Assembly: GCF_900112265.1 (NCBI RefSeq)
Contig: NZ_FOLO01000006.1
Span: 62,872 to 126,871 of the forward strand
Source of the DNA: Pseudoalteromonas denitrificans DSM 6059
GTDB taxonomy: Bacteria > Pseudomonadota > Gammaproteobacteria > Enterobacterales > Alteromonadaceae
DNA: 64,000 nucleotides
Reading direction: 5' to 3'
Both the position numbers and the translations under genes were made by a program. The notes under the pieces were generated by a model that was given only the letters and a program-made list of their open reading frames with translations, had not been told where the DNA came from and ran no database searches. This document shows, one piece after another, positions 49,151 to 59,711 of this stretch. Each line of letters opens with the position of its first letter. Position 1 is the first letter of the stretch.

Positions 49151-50275
49151 TCACGAATCATCCTTTATGGGATTTTTCATCGCAGTTTGAATTGAAAAAA
49201 TAGGTAAGTGAATGTTAAATGCAGCACCTTCAATTTGATCTTGCATCAAACTCACTTTACCTTGATGACTCGCAGCTACAGCATTAACAACAGCTAAACC
49301 TAAGCCTGTTCCCTGACTTTTTGTTGTAAAGAATGGCTCAAATATTTTGCTCATTAATTCTTTTGGTACGCCCGGACCATTATCAGATACGCAAATACAA
49401 ACCATATCAGCCTCTAATTCATCTCTTTTTGCTGATAAAATAATTTTTGCGCCTTGGCCTTTTACCTGAATACTATTGTGAATTAAATTTGCAATCGCAC
49501 TCGCTAAAGCCGTTTTATTCCCCGTGATCTCAATATCTGGTTCAGGTAACTCAATACACAATTGACCTTGGTGCTGTAAAACCATCGCTTCCGAACTTGC
49601 TTTTACTTCCGTCAAAAGTTGTTGCATAGAAACTTTTTCAACAACTTGCTGCTCTCCACTTTTAGCAAAAAGCAACATGTCATTTACTTGTGTTTCAAGA
49701 TCTTGCAATCGAGACATTAGCTTAAGATGAAATTTATCTCTTGAATGTGCTTGAAGATTTTGATTACCTAAATGATCCGCATATAACATGGCAGCAGATA
49801 ATGGGGTTCGAACCTGATGTGCTAATGAAGCAACCATTTTACCTAAAGCACCTAAACGTTGCATATGTGCTAATCGTTCTTGTAATAAGCGTGTTTCTGT
49901 TAGGTCTGTCATTAAAATTAATTGACCGGGCTCAGGAGACAAAGGTGAAATATTAAGTTTCACACGTCGACCGTCTTTAAGTGAGACTTCATGACCATCA
50001 TCTTGTTTAGGACAAAATGATCTTTGGATAATAGATAGCCATTTCTCTCCCTTTAAGGGTTCACCAAGCATATCTATTGCAATTTGATTTGCTCTAGCAA
50101 TCATCCCTCTTCCATCAAGAACAATAACGCCTGCTGGCAAGGTATCTACCAAATGATTAAGCCAACTTGATTGTTGTCTTAATTCATTTAACTCGCCAAC
50201 ATACGACTCCTGCATTAAACAAGGGTTATATTGAGCTGATGAATAATCATTTTGAAATACTTGAGCAAGAGCCAT
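49151..50275 (-). CDS. flrB: FlrB (FleS) flagellar sensor histidine kinase
   Basis: FlrB is a soluble histidine kinase for FlrC. The product is about 374 residues with a PAS-like domain (LVDTLPAGVIVLDGRGMIARANQIA-type), the phospho-acceptor His in SLAHQVRTPLSAAMLYADH and a HATPase domain (NLIHNSIQVKG; DNGPGVP; GTGLGLAVV). No membrane segment is seen. I chose the ATG at 50275; a TTG at 50293 is in frame. A sigma-54 site lies upstream. Confidence 0.94.
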   Translation of the reverse strand: MALAQVFQNDYSSAQYNPCLMQESYVGELNELRQQSSWLNHLVDTLPAGVIVLDGRGMIARANQIAIDMLGEPLKGEKWLSIIQRSFCPKQDDGHEVSLKDGRRVKLNISPLSPEPGQLILMTDLTETRLLQERLAHMQRLGALGKMVASLAHQVRTPLSAAMLYADHLGNQNLQAHSRDKFHLKLMSRLQDLETQVNDMLLFAKSGEQQVVEKVSMQQLLTEVKASSEAMVLQHQGQLCIELPEPDIEITGNKTALASAIANLIHNSIQVKGQGAKIILSAKRDELEADMVCICVSDNGPGVPKELMSKIFEPFFTTKSQGTGLGLAVVNAVAASHQGKVSLMQDQIEGAAFNIHLPIFSIQTAMKNPIKDDS

Positions 50276-50313
50276 AACTTCCAAACCTAACAAATAAAAA
50301 CTACCTTGGATAA

Positions 50314-50329
50314 AGCAGAGATCGTGCCA
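50314..50329 (-). promoter_or_regulatory. Sigma-54 promoter of flrBC
   Basis: The minus strand reads TGGCACGATCTCTGCT, with a perfect TGGCACG -24 box and CTGCT at exact -12 spacing. The predicted start is near 50303, 28 bases from the flrB ATG. Activation by FlrA is expected from the Vibrio model. Confidence 0.85.
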
Positions 50330-50456
50330 TAAAAATAAAACTAAATATCAACCACTTAAAGATCAACTTGTATGTCAATAAAGTGACTAGTGCATATTTT
50401 AAATATAGAATTGCTATGTTAATGTATTAAATAAATCTATAACTGAGAAATTTTAA

Positions 50457-51047
50457 ATGTGTGAATACTGCCCTTGGCTTGATATGACTAAACCCGATTA
50501 TGTTCATTACCATGATGAGGAGTGGGGAGTACCATTATTTGATGATCAAAAACTATTTGAATTTATCACACTTGAATCAGCACAGGCAGGTTTAAGTTGG
50601 TATACAATTTTAATGAAAAGAGATAACTATCGTCTGGCATTTGATAATTTCAACCCAAATAAAATATCACTTTATGATGATAAAAAAGTATTAGAATTAT
50701 TAGGTAATTCAGGGATAATTCGTAATAAGTTAAAAATTAGAGCAACAATAAATAATGCTGCTAAATTTTTAGAAATACAAAAAGAATTTGGTAGTTTTGC
50801 TAAATACCAATGGCAATTTGTAAATGGCAAGCCCATAGTTAGTACAATTAAAACAGCTGGTGATTATGTATCTACCAGCAAAGAATCTGAAATTTTTGCA
50901 AAGGATTTAAAGAAACGAGGATTTAAATTTTTAGGGCCTACAACTGTATATGCACATATGCAAGCCTGTGGAATGGTTAATGATCACAGTTTAAATTGCC
51001 ACCGAAGAGCTCAAGTTCTAGATAGTTATAAAGAATTAGGCTTGTAA
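50457..51047 (+). CDS. tag: DNA-3-methyladenine glycosylase I
   Basis: This base-excision repair enzyme removes 3-methyladenine. The 196-residue product matches the TAG family: MCEYCPWLD N-terminus, YHDEEWGVPLFDDQKLFEFITLE, GLSWYTIL, KRGFKFLGPTTVYAHMQACGMVNDH and a C-terminal Cys/His. The Cys and His residues near both ends fit the family zinc site. It is on the plus strand between flrB and flrA, unrelated to flagella, and splits the usual flrABC run. Its stop is 28 bases from the convergent flrA stop. Confidence 0.96.
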   Translation: MCEYCPWLDMTKPDYVHYHDEEWGVPLFDDQKLFEFITLESAQAGLSWYTILMKRDNYRLAFDNFNPNKISLYDDKKVLELLGNSGIIRNKLKIRATINNAAKFLEIQKEFGSFAKYQWQFVNGKPIVSTIKTAGDYVSTSKESEIFAKDLKKRGFKFLGPTTVYAHMQACGMVNDHSLNCHRRAQVLDSYKELGL

Positions 51048-51075
51048 ATGAAACTGCAAACATTTTTGATCAAAA

Positions 51076-52533
51076 CTAATCTTTATTTAAATTATATTTT
51101 TTCATTTTTTCAACTAAAGTCGTACGCCTCACACCTAGTATTTCAGCAGCCCTAGCAACAACAAAATCATGGCGCTCTAGCGCTTGAGTAATCAAGCTTA
51201 CTTCAAGTTCTGCCAAATACTCTTTAAGCTCGATTCCTTCATCGGGTAATAAACCCATAACAGCTTCAGTTTGAGAAAACTCTAGATCATCCTCATCTTC
51301 AGCATTGCCAGAAAAGCCACTACCAAATATTTCATTTAATGCCTGACGCTCTAATATTTCTTCAGGATATTCAGGAATAAAAGTATCTACCTCTAAGTGT
51401 TGATATTTTTTTGGTAAATCTTGTGCATCGATGACCTTTTCAGGAAACATAATTACCATGCGTTCAACTAAATTTGCAAGTTCGCGTACATTTCCAGGCC
51501 AAGCGTGTTCTTTCAAGTTTTCTAATGCTTGTTCAGTAAATTTTGCAGTATTACCACCTTGCTCACAATTTCTCTTCATTAACTCTTTTAATAATAAAGG
51601 AATATCATCTTTTCTTTCACTCAAGGCTGGGTTTTCAATCGGGAATACATTTAATCGATAATATAAATCTTCTCTAAATTGACCAGATTCTATCATCTCA
51701 TCTAGATTTCGGTGAGTCGCAGCAATGACACGAACATCTGCTGAAATTGCTTTAGTGCCACCCACTCTTTCATATGTGCGTTCTTGCAACACACGCAGTA
51801 ATTTCACTTGCATTTGAAGTGGCATATCACCGATTTCATCTAAAAATAAAGTCCCTCCCTGTGCAAGTTCAAACCGCCCTTTTCGTGCAGAAATAGCCCC
51901 CGTGAAAGCTCCTTTTTCATGACCAAAAAGTTCACTTTCAAGTAATTCTGCGGGAATAGCGCCACAATTAACAGGTACGAATGGACCTTTAGAACGTTTT
52001 GATAATAAGTGAACATTTCGCGCTACAACTTCTTTACCTGTTCCCGACTCTCCTAAAATGAGAACATTTGCATTAGTAATTGCAACTTGTTCAATTAGAA
52101 AGCGAATATTTTTAATTACAGAAGTTTCCCCAATTAAACCATCAAAATGTTTTGCGCCTAAAGTTGAGCTTCCACTTTTGGGGATCAAACGGCGATATTC
52201 TTGGCAATCATGAATGAGTTGAGTTGTAATAGCATAATTAAATGGTTCGCTAATCAAGCCTATAACATTTGCCATAGATAATAGGGGTTGAAGTGTTTCA
52301 CCTAATAATAGAAATGGAATTTCAGGGTTATCGCGGATCACAGCTTCATGATCTAAATGAGTACTGGCACCCAAGATAAAAGCTGTTACACAATCAACAG
52401 GTGTACAAAGAGCTTGGTAATTTTTTTCATTTACAATCTGATTTACTTCATCTATAAAAAGTAAAGAAGTTGATAATGCTAATGCACGACTTTGATTATC
52501 ATCAAATATTAAAATTTTTGATGGACCTGCCAT
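51076..52533 (-). CDS. flrA: FlrA (FleQ) master sigma-54 flagellar activator
   Basis: FlrA starts the flagellar cascade. The 485-residue product has an N-terminal FleQ-type degenerate receiver (about 1-115), an AAA+ domain with Walker A ([13 protein letters not shown]), GAFTGA and a Fis-type C-terminal helix-turn-helix ([25 protein letters not shown]). In FleQ/FlrA, c-di-GMP binding uses an Arg in an LFRS motif just before the AAA+ core and a second Arg 41 residues later. Here the first is Asp131 (HFDG) and the second, Arg172, is kept, so c-di-GMP control may differ. Confidence 0.95.
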   Translation of the reverse strand: MAGPSKILIFDDNQSRALALSTSLLFIDEVNQIVNEKNYQALCTPVDCVTAFILGASTHLDHEAVIRDNPEIPFLLLGETLQPLLSMANVIGLISEPFNYAITTQLIHDCQEYRRLIPKSGSSTLGAKHFDGLIGETSVIKNIRFLIEQVAITNANVLILGESGTGKEVVARNVHLLSKRSKGPFVPVNCGAIPAELLESELFGHEKGAFTGAISARKGRFELAQGGTLFLDEIGDMPLQMQVKLLRVLQERTYERVGGTKAISADVRVIAATHRNLDEMIESGQFREDLYYRLNVFPIENPALSERKDDIPLLLKELMKRNCEQGGNTAKFTEQALENLKEHAWPGNVRELANLVERMVIMFPEKVIDAQDLPKKYQHLEVDTFIPEYPEEILERQALNEIFGSGFSGNAEDEDDLEFSQTEAVMGLLPDEGIELKEYLAELEVSLITQALERHDFVVARAAEILGVRRTTLVEKMKKYNLNKD

Positions 52534-52617
52534 ATTTTATTATGACTAGATTGTAATCCGATTTAAACATGATGCAAGGTTAATGCGGCATTTTTTTGAC
52601 ATAGATTCAAATTTTTG

Positions 52618-52640
52618 ACAAATAAGAACAACTTATTTTT
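52618..52640 (-). terminator. Weak AT-rich hairpin after the flagellin gene
   Basis: AAATAAG and CTTATTT form a short stem around TTGTT, about 50 bases past the flagellin stop on the minus strand. It is the only hairpin I see in the flagellin-flrA gap and is a weak terminator at best. Confidence 0.3.
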
Positions 52641-52686
52641 AAAGCTTTATTTAATGTATTGAGCAAAAATGAAATTTAAGTTTAGT

Positions 52687-54495
52687 CTATTGAAGAAGAG
52701 ATAATGCTAACTGAGGCATTTGATTTGCCTGAGCCAGCAAACTTGTTGCAGCTTGTTGCTTAATTTGAACTTTTGTTAACTCAGTCATTTCTGTTGCATA
52801 ATCTGTATCTCGGATACGACCTCGACTTGCTGTTGTATTTTCATTTATATTGGCTTGATTATTTACCGTATTCCCTAAACGATTAATCACGGCTCCCAAC
52901 TGAGCTCTTGAAGAATCAATAATCCTTAAAGCGTCGTCAGCAGCAAACACTGCAAACTGTGGAAAATTAACCACATCAATATAATCGAGACCTAAATTTT
53001 GAGTGCTAAAAGTACCAACACTGAAATCAATTGTTTCAAATGAACCGGCACCAACTTGAATTGATACATTTCGCCCACCACCGCCATTAATTTCAACTTG
53101 GTAGTTCTCTAATCTGGTTTCATCAATATTAGGATTCCCGCTTACATCCCAGCTTGAAGAATCAAAATCTGTTGCGTTATTATCATCATCTCCTGAAATA
53201 AATGTTTCTAAAAATGATTTTGCTCCAATTGTACCATCACCCAAGCCTTGCATGGTATTTTCTCTTCTTGGTGCTTGCGAACCATTTGCATCAAACCCTC
53301 CAAACGCTCCATTATCTAAATTTGTCAGATCCATATTGGTATTGATAAAGTCTTCAAATACTGTTGCTGCAGTAGATGGAGCTGCCGGAGCTGCTCCCAA
53401 AGCAGTAAATAGCCCAGCTTCATTTGCCCAAGTACCATTTGATGCAGTATTCAGTGCAGCATCTAGAGTCGCACCTGTTGCTAATTCAGCATTTAAGTCT
53501 TTCATACCGGCTTGCCCAATTTGACTATGTATATAACGCTGAATTATATAACCTCCTGAATAAGCTCCCGCAGTACTCACAACAGCAGCAGAACCTGCTT
53601 CAGCCTGAGCAGAAACCCATAAAGCAGCAATACCAACAGTACCACCGCCTCCAGCAGCGATATCGTTTGCAACTCTTGAATCAGCTCCTCGGATCGCTTC
53701 AGCAGACCCTTCTTTAAACCAGGCTGGAATATTAGCCCAGTCTTCAAAATTAGCCCCTTGGATCGCATGTACCATTTCGTGAAGTATCACTTCATCTAGC
53801 TCTAACCCTGCCGGATCACCATTTGGTAAATTTGAAGCATTAAAATCATCCAAATCTATTACCATAACTTGATTAAATGCAGCCCCCCCTGCTGTTGCTG
53901 CACTAACAAAAGCAGCAGTACCTCCAGCGCCATCCACATGTTCTAAATCAATTTTAAGAGTGCGATCTAAACCATCGAGACCTAACTGATCCATAATGAT
54001 AGATTCAGACTCAAATAACCAAGTTGAAGTCATTCCTTTAACTAGGTCTCTCTCAACTATATCTAGTAACCTACCACCCGTTGGACCAAATAGTTTTTTT
54101 CCACCAAATGTTGTTGTATCGTTCACTCTATCAATTTCAGTTTGTAATTGTGACACCTCTTGTTGAATTGCTTTTCGGTCATCATTGCTTAAAGTCCCAT
54201 TTGCAGATTGTAAACTTAAGTCTCGTATTCTATTTAAAGCATTAGTAACTTCAGCCATAGCGCCATCTGCTGTTTGAGCCATAGAAATACCATCATTAGC
54301 ATTTTTCATAGCAACAAAAGTACCGTTTACTTGAGAGGTGAGCCTATTTGATATTTGTAAACCCGCAGCATCATCTGCCGCTGAATTTATTCGCAGTCCA
54401 CTAGAAATTTTTTGTAACGACTTTTCTAACTGATTTGAACTGCCAGTTAATTGTCGCTGTAGAAATAACGATGAGATATTTGTTGTAATTCTCAT
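52687..54495 (-). CDS. Flagellinolysin: flagellin with inserted zinc metallopeptidase domain
   Basis: The 602-residue product has an intact flagellin N-terminal D0/D1 region (about 1-137, [34 protein letters not shown]) and C-terminal region (about 455-602, ending [12 protein letters not shown]). Between them, in place of the usual variable domain, is a gluzincin-type metallopeptidase. It has HEMVH (His239, Glu240, His243) and a likely third zinc ligand Glu262 in AWFKEGSAE, 19 residues on. This layout defines flagellinolysins, which assemble into proteolytic filaments. The start is the ATG at 54495, with AGG six bases upstream; a TTG at 54501 is less likely. A good FliA promoter precedes it. 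It is the only flagellin in the window. Activity and substrate are not visible from sequence. Confidence 0.93.
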   Translation of the reverse strand: MRITTNISSLFLQRQLTGSSNQLEKSLQKISSGLRINSAADDAAGLQISNRLTSQVNGTFVAMKNANDGISMAQTADGAMAEVTNALNRIRDLSLQSANGTLSNDDRKAIQQEVSQLQTEIDRVNDTTTFGGKKLFGPTGGRLLDIVERDLVKGMTSTWLFESESIIMDQLGLDGLDRTLKIDLEHVDGAGGTAAFVSAATAGGAAFNQVMVIDLDDFNASNLPNGDPAGLELDEVILHEMVHAIQGANFEDWANIPAWFKEGSAEAIRGADSRVANDIAAGGGGTVGIAALWVSAQAEAGSAAVVSTAGAYSGGYIIQRYIHSQIGQAGMKDLNAELATGATLDAALNTASNGTWANEAGLFTALGAAPAAPSTAATVFEDFINTNMDLTNLDNGAFGGFDANGSQAPRRENTMQGLGDGTIGAKSFLETFISGDDDNNATDFDSSSWDVSGNPNIDETRLENYQVEINGGGGRNVSIQVGAGSFETIDFSVGTFSTQNLGLDYIDVVNFPQFAVFAADDALRIIDSSRAQLGAVINRLGNTVNNQANINENTTASRGRIRDTDYATEMTELTKVQIKQQAATSLLAQANQMPQLALSLLQ

Positions 54496-54526
54496 TATCA
54501 ACCTAAAATAGAACTAACCAGTATAA

Positions 54527-54553
54527 ATATCGACCAATTTATATATAACTTTA
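54527..54553 (-). promoter_or_regulatory. Sigma-28 (FliA) promoter of the flagellin gene
   Basis: The minus strand has TAAAGTTA (546-553 of the 54 kb segment), an 11-base spacer and GTCGATAT. This compares well with the consensus TAAAGTTT-N11-GCCGATAA. The predicted start is about 25-30 bases before the ATG. Confidence 0.85.
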
Positions 54554-54657
54554 ATTTAAAAGCATTCTTTATTTCACTGGTTAATAATATAATTTAAGAA
54601 ATTTTAATTTCAGTCGATACTCTGATTAGAAAGAGATTTAATCAAAATTAATACAAA

Positions 54658-54673
54658 TGGCATTTTTTTTGCT
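54658..54673 (+). promoter_or_regulatory. Sigma-54 promoter of fliS
   Basis: TGGCA, eight T residues and GCT give TGGCATTTTTTTTGCT, with exact GG-GC spacing. The predicted start is near 54684, 26 bases before fliS, which has AGGAG upstream of its ATG. Confidence 0.8.
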
Positions 54674-54709
54674 TACTTTAGTTAATTAAAGAAATTTTAG
54701 GAGTGTGTT

Positions 54710-55120
54710 ATGGCACATGTATCGATAAATAAATATCGCCAAGTTAGTATCAATAATGTTCAAGATATGGCCCCATATGAACAAGTTAAATTAATTTTAG
54801 TTAATATTGTAGGAAAACTCGCAGCTGTTAAAGGTTGTATTGAGCGAAAAGATATTGAGAAAAAAGGGCTGTATATTTCAAATTGTATTTCTCTTATTGG
54901 GGCATTACAAACAGCACTTAACATGGATGAAGGTGGTGAAATATCAGAAAATTTGGCCTCTTTGTATGAGTATTGTCAATTTAAGTTAGTTAACGCAAAT
55001 GTTGAAAATGACGTAGAAGGTATTATTGAAGTTTCAAATATAATAAAAAATATAAAAGAAGGCTGGGATGCTATCCCTCAAGATGTTAGGCAAAGTGCTC
55101 AGCAAGCGGCTACAGGTTAA
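54710..55120 (+). CDS. fliS: FliS flagellin export chaperone
   Basis: FliS binds the flagellin C-terminus in the cytoplasm and delivers it to FlhA. The 136-residue helical protein has the family start (INKYRQVSINNVQDMAPYEQVKLILVNIVGKLAAVKG-type) and the GGEISENLASLYEYCQFKLV helix. AGGAG lies upstream of the ATG. It is divergent from the flagellin gene; no fliD or flaG lies between or beside it here. Confidence 0.93.
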   Translation: MAHVSINKYRQVSINNVQDMAPYEQVKLILVNIVGKLAAVKGCIERKDIEKKGLYISNCISLIGALQTALNMDEGGEISENLASLYEYCQFKLVNANVENDVEGIIEVSNIIKNIKEGWDAIPQDVRQSAQQAATG

Positions 55121-55124
55121 AGCC

Positions 55125-55418
55125 ATGCTACAAACATTTGATCATGAACAACTTAAAATATTTATAAATGCATTAAAGTCCGCAATTGAAAACGGCGAAA
55201 ATGAAAAAGCGATAAAAGCTCAAGAAACATTAGATAATTATATACACCTAACATGTGGGAACAAAGAATACCCACAATCAAAAAAAACACTACAAGAAGC
55301 AAAATATTTAATCGATAATTTAAGTATTTATGCAACTGAAAAAAAACTGAATATAGGAAAGGAAATTATTCAAAAAAAACAGAATGCAAAAGCAATTGCA
55401 AAGTATCGTTCAGTTTAG
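55125..55418 (+). CDS. Small helical protein after fliS, FliT-like candidate
   Basis: The product is 97 residues and predicted all-helical (FDHEQLKIFINALKSAIENGENEKAIKAQETLDNYI). It starts 5 bases after the fliS stop. Size, charge and position fit the FliT/FlaI-type chaperones found after fliS, but I see no diagnostic motif. I reject the upstream in-frame ATG at 55068, inside fliS, in favour of 55125. Confidence 0.6.
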   Translation: MLQTFDHEQLKIFINALKSAIENGENEKAIKAQETLDNYIHLTCGNKEYPQSKKTLQEAKYLIDNLSIYATEKKLNIGKEIIQKKQNAKAIAKYRSV

Positions 55419-55476
55419 CAGCATATAGATTCTATATACTATTAATCATGTTAAGAGCATGATATAAATAGTTTAA

Positions 55477-57643
<2,167 letters not shown>

Positions 57644-57647
<4 letters not shown>

Positions 57648-58489
57648 AGCTTGTTTTAGGGACTGTGCAACTAGGTCTTGATTATGGTGTTAGCAATCAA
57701 CTAGGCCAAGTCAGCGTAAACCAAGCTCATGAAATTTTAAAAACAGCACTAAACTTAGGGATAAATACTTTTGATACAGCTGCTGCTTATGGGAATTCAG
57801 AAACAATCTTAGGCTCATTTTTACCTCAAGATTCAAAAATAATTTCAAAATTACCTCCACAAGTAAATAATGCTCAAAGCATTGAGCAGCTATTAAATTG
57901 CTCTTTTGATAAACTTCAAGTTTCTCAACTACATGCTTTAATGTTACATGATGCTGATTTACTAATTAAAAACCCAGATATTCTATTGCAATTAAAAAAG
58001 CTAAAAAAAGATAAAAAAATAACTAAAATAGGTGCTTCATTTTATTTTCCTGAACAGCTTGAGGCTTGCCTTGAATTTGATTTAGATATAATTCAAATTC
58101 CAGCAAATATTTTAGATCAACGCTTTATTAAGGCAGGGTTACTTAACAAGTTAAAAGAGAAAGGTATTGAAATTCATGTACGCTCAGTATTTTTACAAGG
58201 CCTACTGTTAATGAATATAGCTGAGTTATCTGAATATTTTCACCAATTTAAAATCCTTTATAAACTAGATAAACATTTATCAAGTATTAGCCTAAATAGA
58301 TTAAGTGCAAGCTTAGGTTTTCTTAAGTCTATTCCACAAATTGACGCTTTAGTAGTTGGCTGCTGTCACTACAAAGAGTTAATACAAATAAAGCAAGCTT
58401 TTGAGCAAGCCCCCGCATTTAATGCGAGTGCATTTAAAAGCCAAGACTTAGCACTAATTTATCCTGCAAACTGGCCGCAAAGGAGGTAA
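57644..58489 (+). CDS. Aldo/keto reductase family protein
   Basis: The 281-residue TIM-barrel reductase has the AKR N-terminal signature (LVLGTVQLGLDYGVSN), the catalytic region FDTAAAYGNSETILG and a Lys in KIGASFYFP. It lies between pseC and the acetyltransferase and is overlapped by pseC. It is not part of the core pathway, so a role in tailoring the nonulosonic acid is only inferred. Confidence 0.88.
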
Positions 58490-58491
58490 CT

Positions 58492-59037
58492 ATGGCTGCA
58501 CTGACTCCATTTTGCCAAGGAGCTTCGATATATCTAAGAGAAGTTCGTGAAGAAGATATCACTGATGACTATTATAATTGGCTAAATGATCCACAAATAA
58601 AGCGAAACCTTGAGACAAGATATGCACCGCAATCAAAAAGCCAGATCCGTGAGTTTATAACCAGTAAACAAGGTGAACCTTTTTTTGCTATTTGCTGTAC
58701 CCATACCCACAAGCATATTGGTAATATAAAGCTCAATGTACTAAATGTTATTCATAGACGAGCCGATATCTCCTTACTCATTGGAGATAAAAGTTATTGG
58801 GGCAAAGGTGTTGCAACAGAAGCAATCTCTTTAGTCACAGACTTTGCGTTTTCACAGCTTAACCTTAATAAAATACAAGCTGGTGCCTACCATACTAATA
58901 TTGGCAGTATAAAAGCATTTGAAAAGTGTGGTTATGAACAGGAAGGTTATTTAAAAGAATTTACAGTATGTAATAATAAGCCGTTACATTTGGTTTATTT
59001 AGGTCTAACACGAACACAATATTACGCAGAAAAATAA
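58492..59037 (+). CDS. pseH: GNAT acetyltransferase, probable PseH
   Basis: The 181-residue GNAT has the acetyl-CoA loop (YWGKGVATEAISLV) and family strands (RRADISLLIGDKSYWG, NIGSIKAFEKCGYEQEG). In this operon it is the best candidate for N-acetylation of the PseC product, the PseH step. The assignment rests on context and fold, not on a diagnostic motif. It has a GGAGG-type site and overlaps the next start (TAATG). Confidence 0.78.
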   Translation: MAALTPFCQGASIYLREVREEDITDDYYNWLNDPQIKRNLETRYAPQSKSQIREFITSKQGEPFFAICCTHTHKHIGNIKLNVLNVIHRRADISLLIGDKSYWGKGVATEAISLVTDFAFSQLNLNKIQAGAYHTNIGSIKAFEKCGYEQEGYLKEFTVCNNKPLHLVYLGLTRTQYYAEK

Positions 59038-59711
59038 TGATATTAGCAATAATTCAAGCCCGAATGTCTTCAAGTAGATTACCAGGTAAAGTGCTAAAAC
59101 CAATTTTAGGTAAGCCCGTTTTAGCATTACAAATAGAGCGCACTTTAAGAAGTAAAAAAATAGATAAACTTATAATCGCTACAAGCCAAGAGCACAGCGA
59201 TACACCTATCGAAGTTCTGTGTCATAAAATAGGTATTGAGTGCTACAGAGGTGATTTAAATGATGTACTTAAGAGATTTAATGACGCCGCTGAGCATTAT
59301 AAAGCAACACATATTGTTAGATTAACTGGAGATTGTCCGCTTGTTGATCCTGAATTAATTGACCAAGTTATTACGCATCATATTAACGGAAATTATGAAT
59401 ATACGAGTAACATTTATCCTAGAAGCTTTCCAGACGGGTTAGATATAGAAGTATTGAGCAAGGAAACACTTACAAGGATAAATCAAACAGCAACAAGTGA
59501 CGAAGACAGAGAACATGTCACATATTTTATAGATAAAAATACAACACAATTTTTCATGGGTAATATTGCGCAACAAGATGATCACTCATTAATGCGCTGG
59601 ACATTAGATACCCAAGATGATTTCGATTTTATTTCTCAGGTTTATGCTGCTTTATATCATAAAAAACCTAATTTTACGACGCTAAATATATTGGATTACT
59701 TAGAATTATGA
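59037..59711 (+). CDS. SpsF-like cytidylyltransferase, probable PseF function
   Basis: This 224-residue nucleotidyltransferase has the N-terminal IIQARMSSSRLPGKVLKPI motif and RLTGDCPLVDPELID, diagnostic of the SpsF/COG1861 family. It probably activates the nonulosonic acid as its CMP sugar. It is SpsF-type and not the classic NeuA-like PseF. It is embedded in the pse operon and overlaps both neighbours. Confidence 0.85.
   Translation: MILAIIQARMSSSRLPGKVLKPILGKPVLALQIERTLRSKKIDKLIIATSQEHSDTPIEVLCHKIGIECYRGDLNDVLKRFNDAAEHYKATHIVRLTGDCPLVDPELIDQVITHHINGNYEYTSNIYPRSFPDGLDIEVLSKETLTRINQTATSDEDREHVTYFIDKNTTQFFMGNIAQQDDHSLMRWTLDTQDDFDFISQVYAALYHKKPNFTTLNILDYLEL

Noticed and set aside
52687-54501. 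An ordinary flagellin interrupted by an insertion sequence or frameshift
   Set aside because: The frame is continuous, the N and C domains are intact, and the inserted part is a coherent peptidase domain with no terminal repeats or transposase.
55068-55418. Longer start of the gene after fliS at 55068
   Set aside because: It would overlap the fliS coding region by 53 bases. The ATG at 55125 lies just after the fliS stop and gives a compact helical protein.
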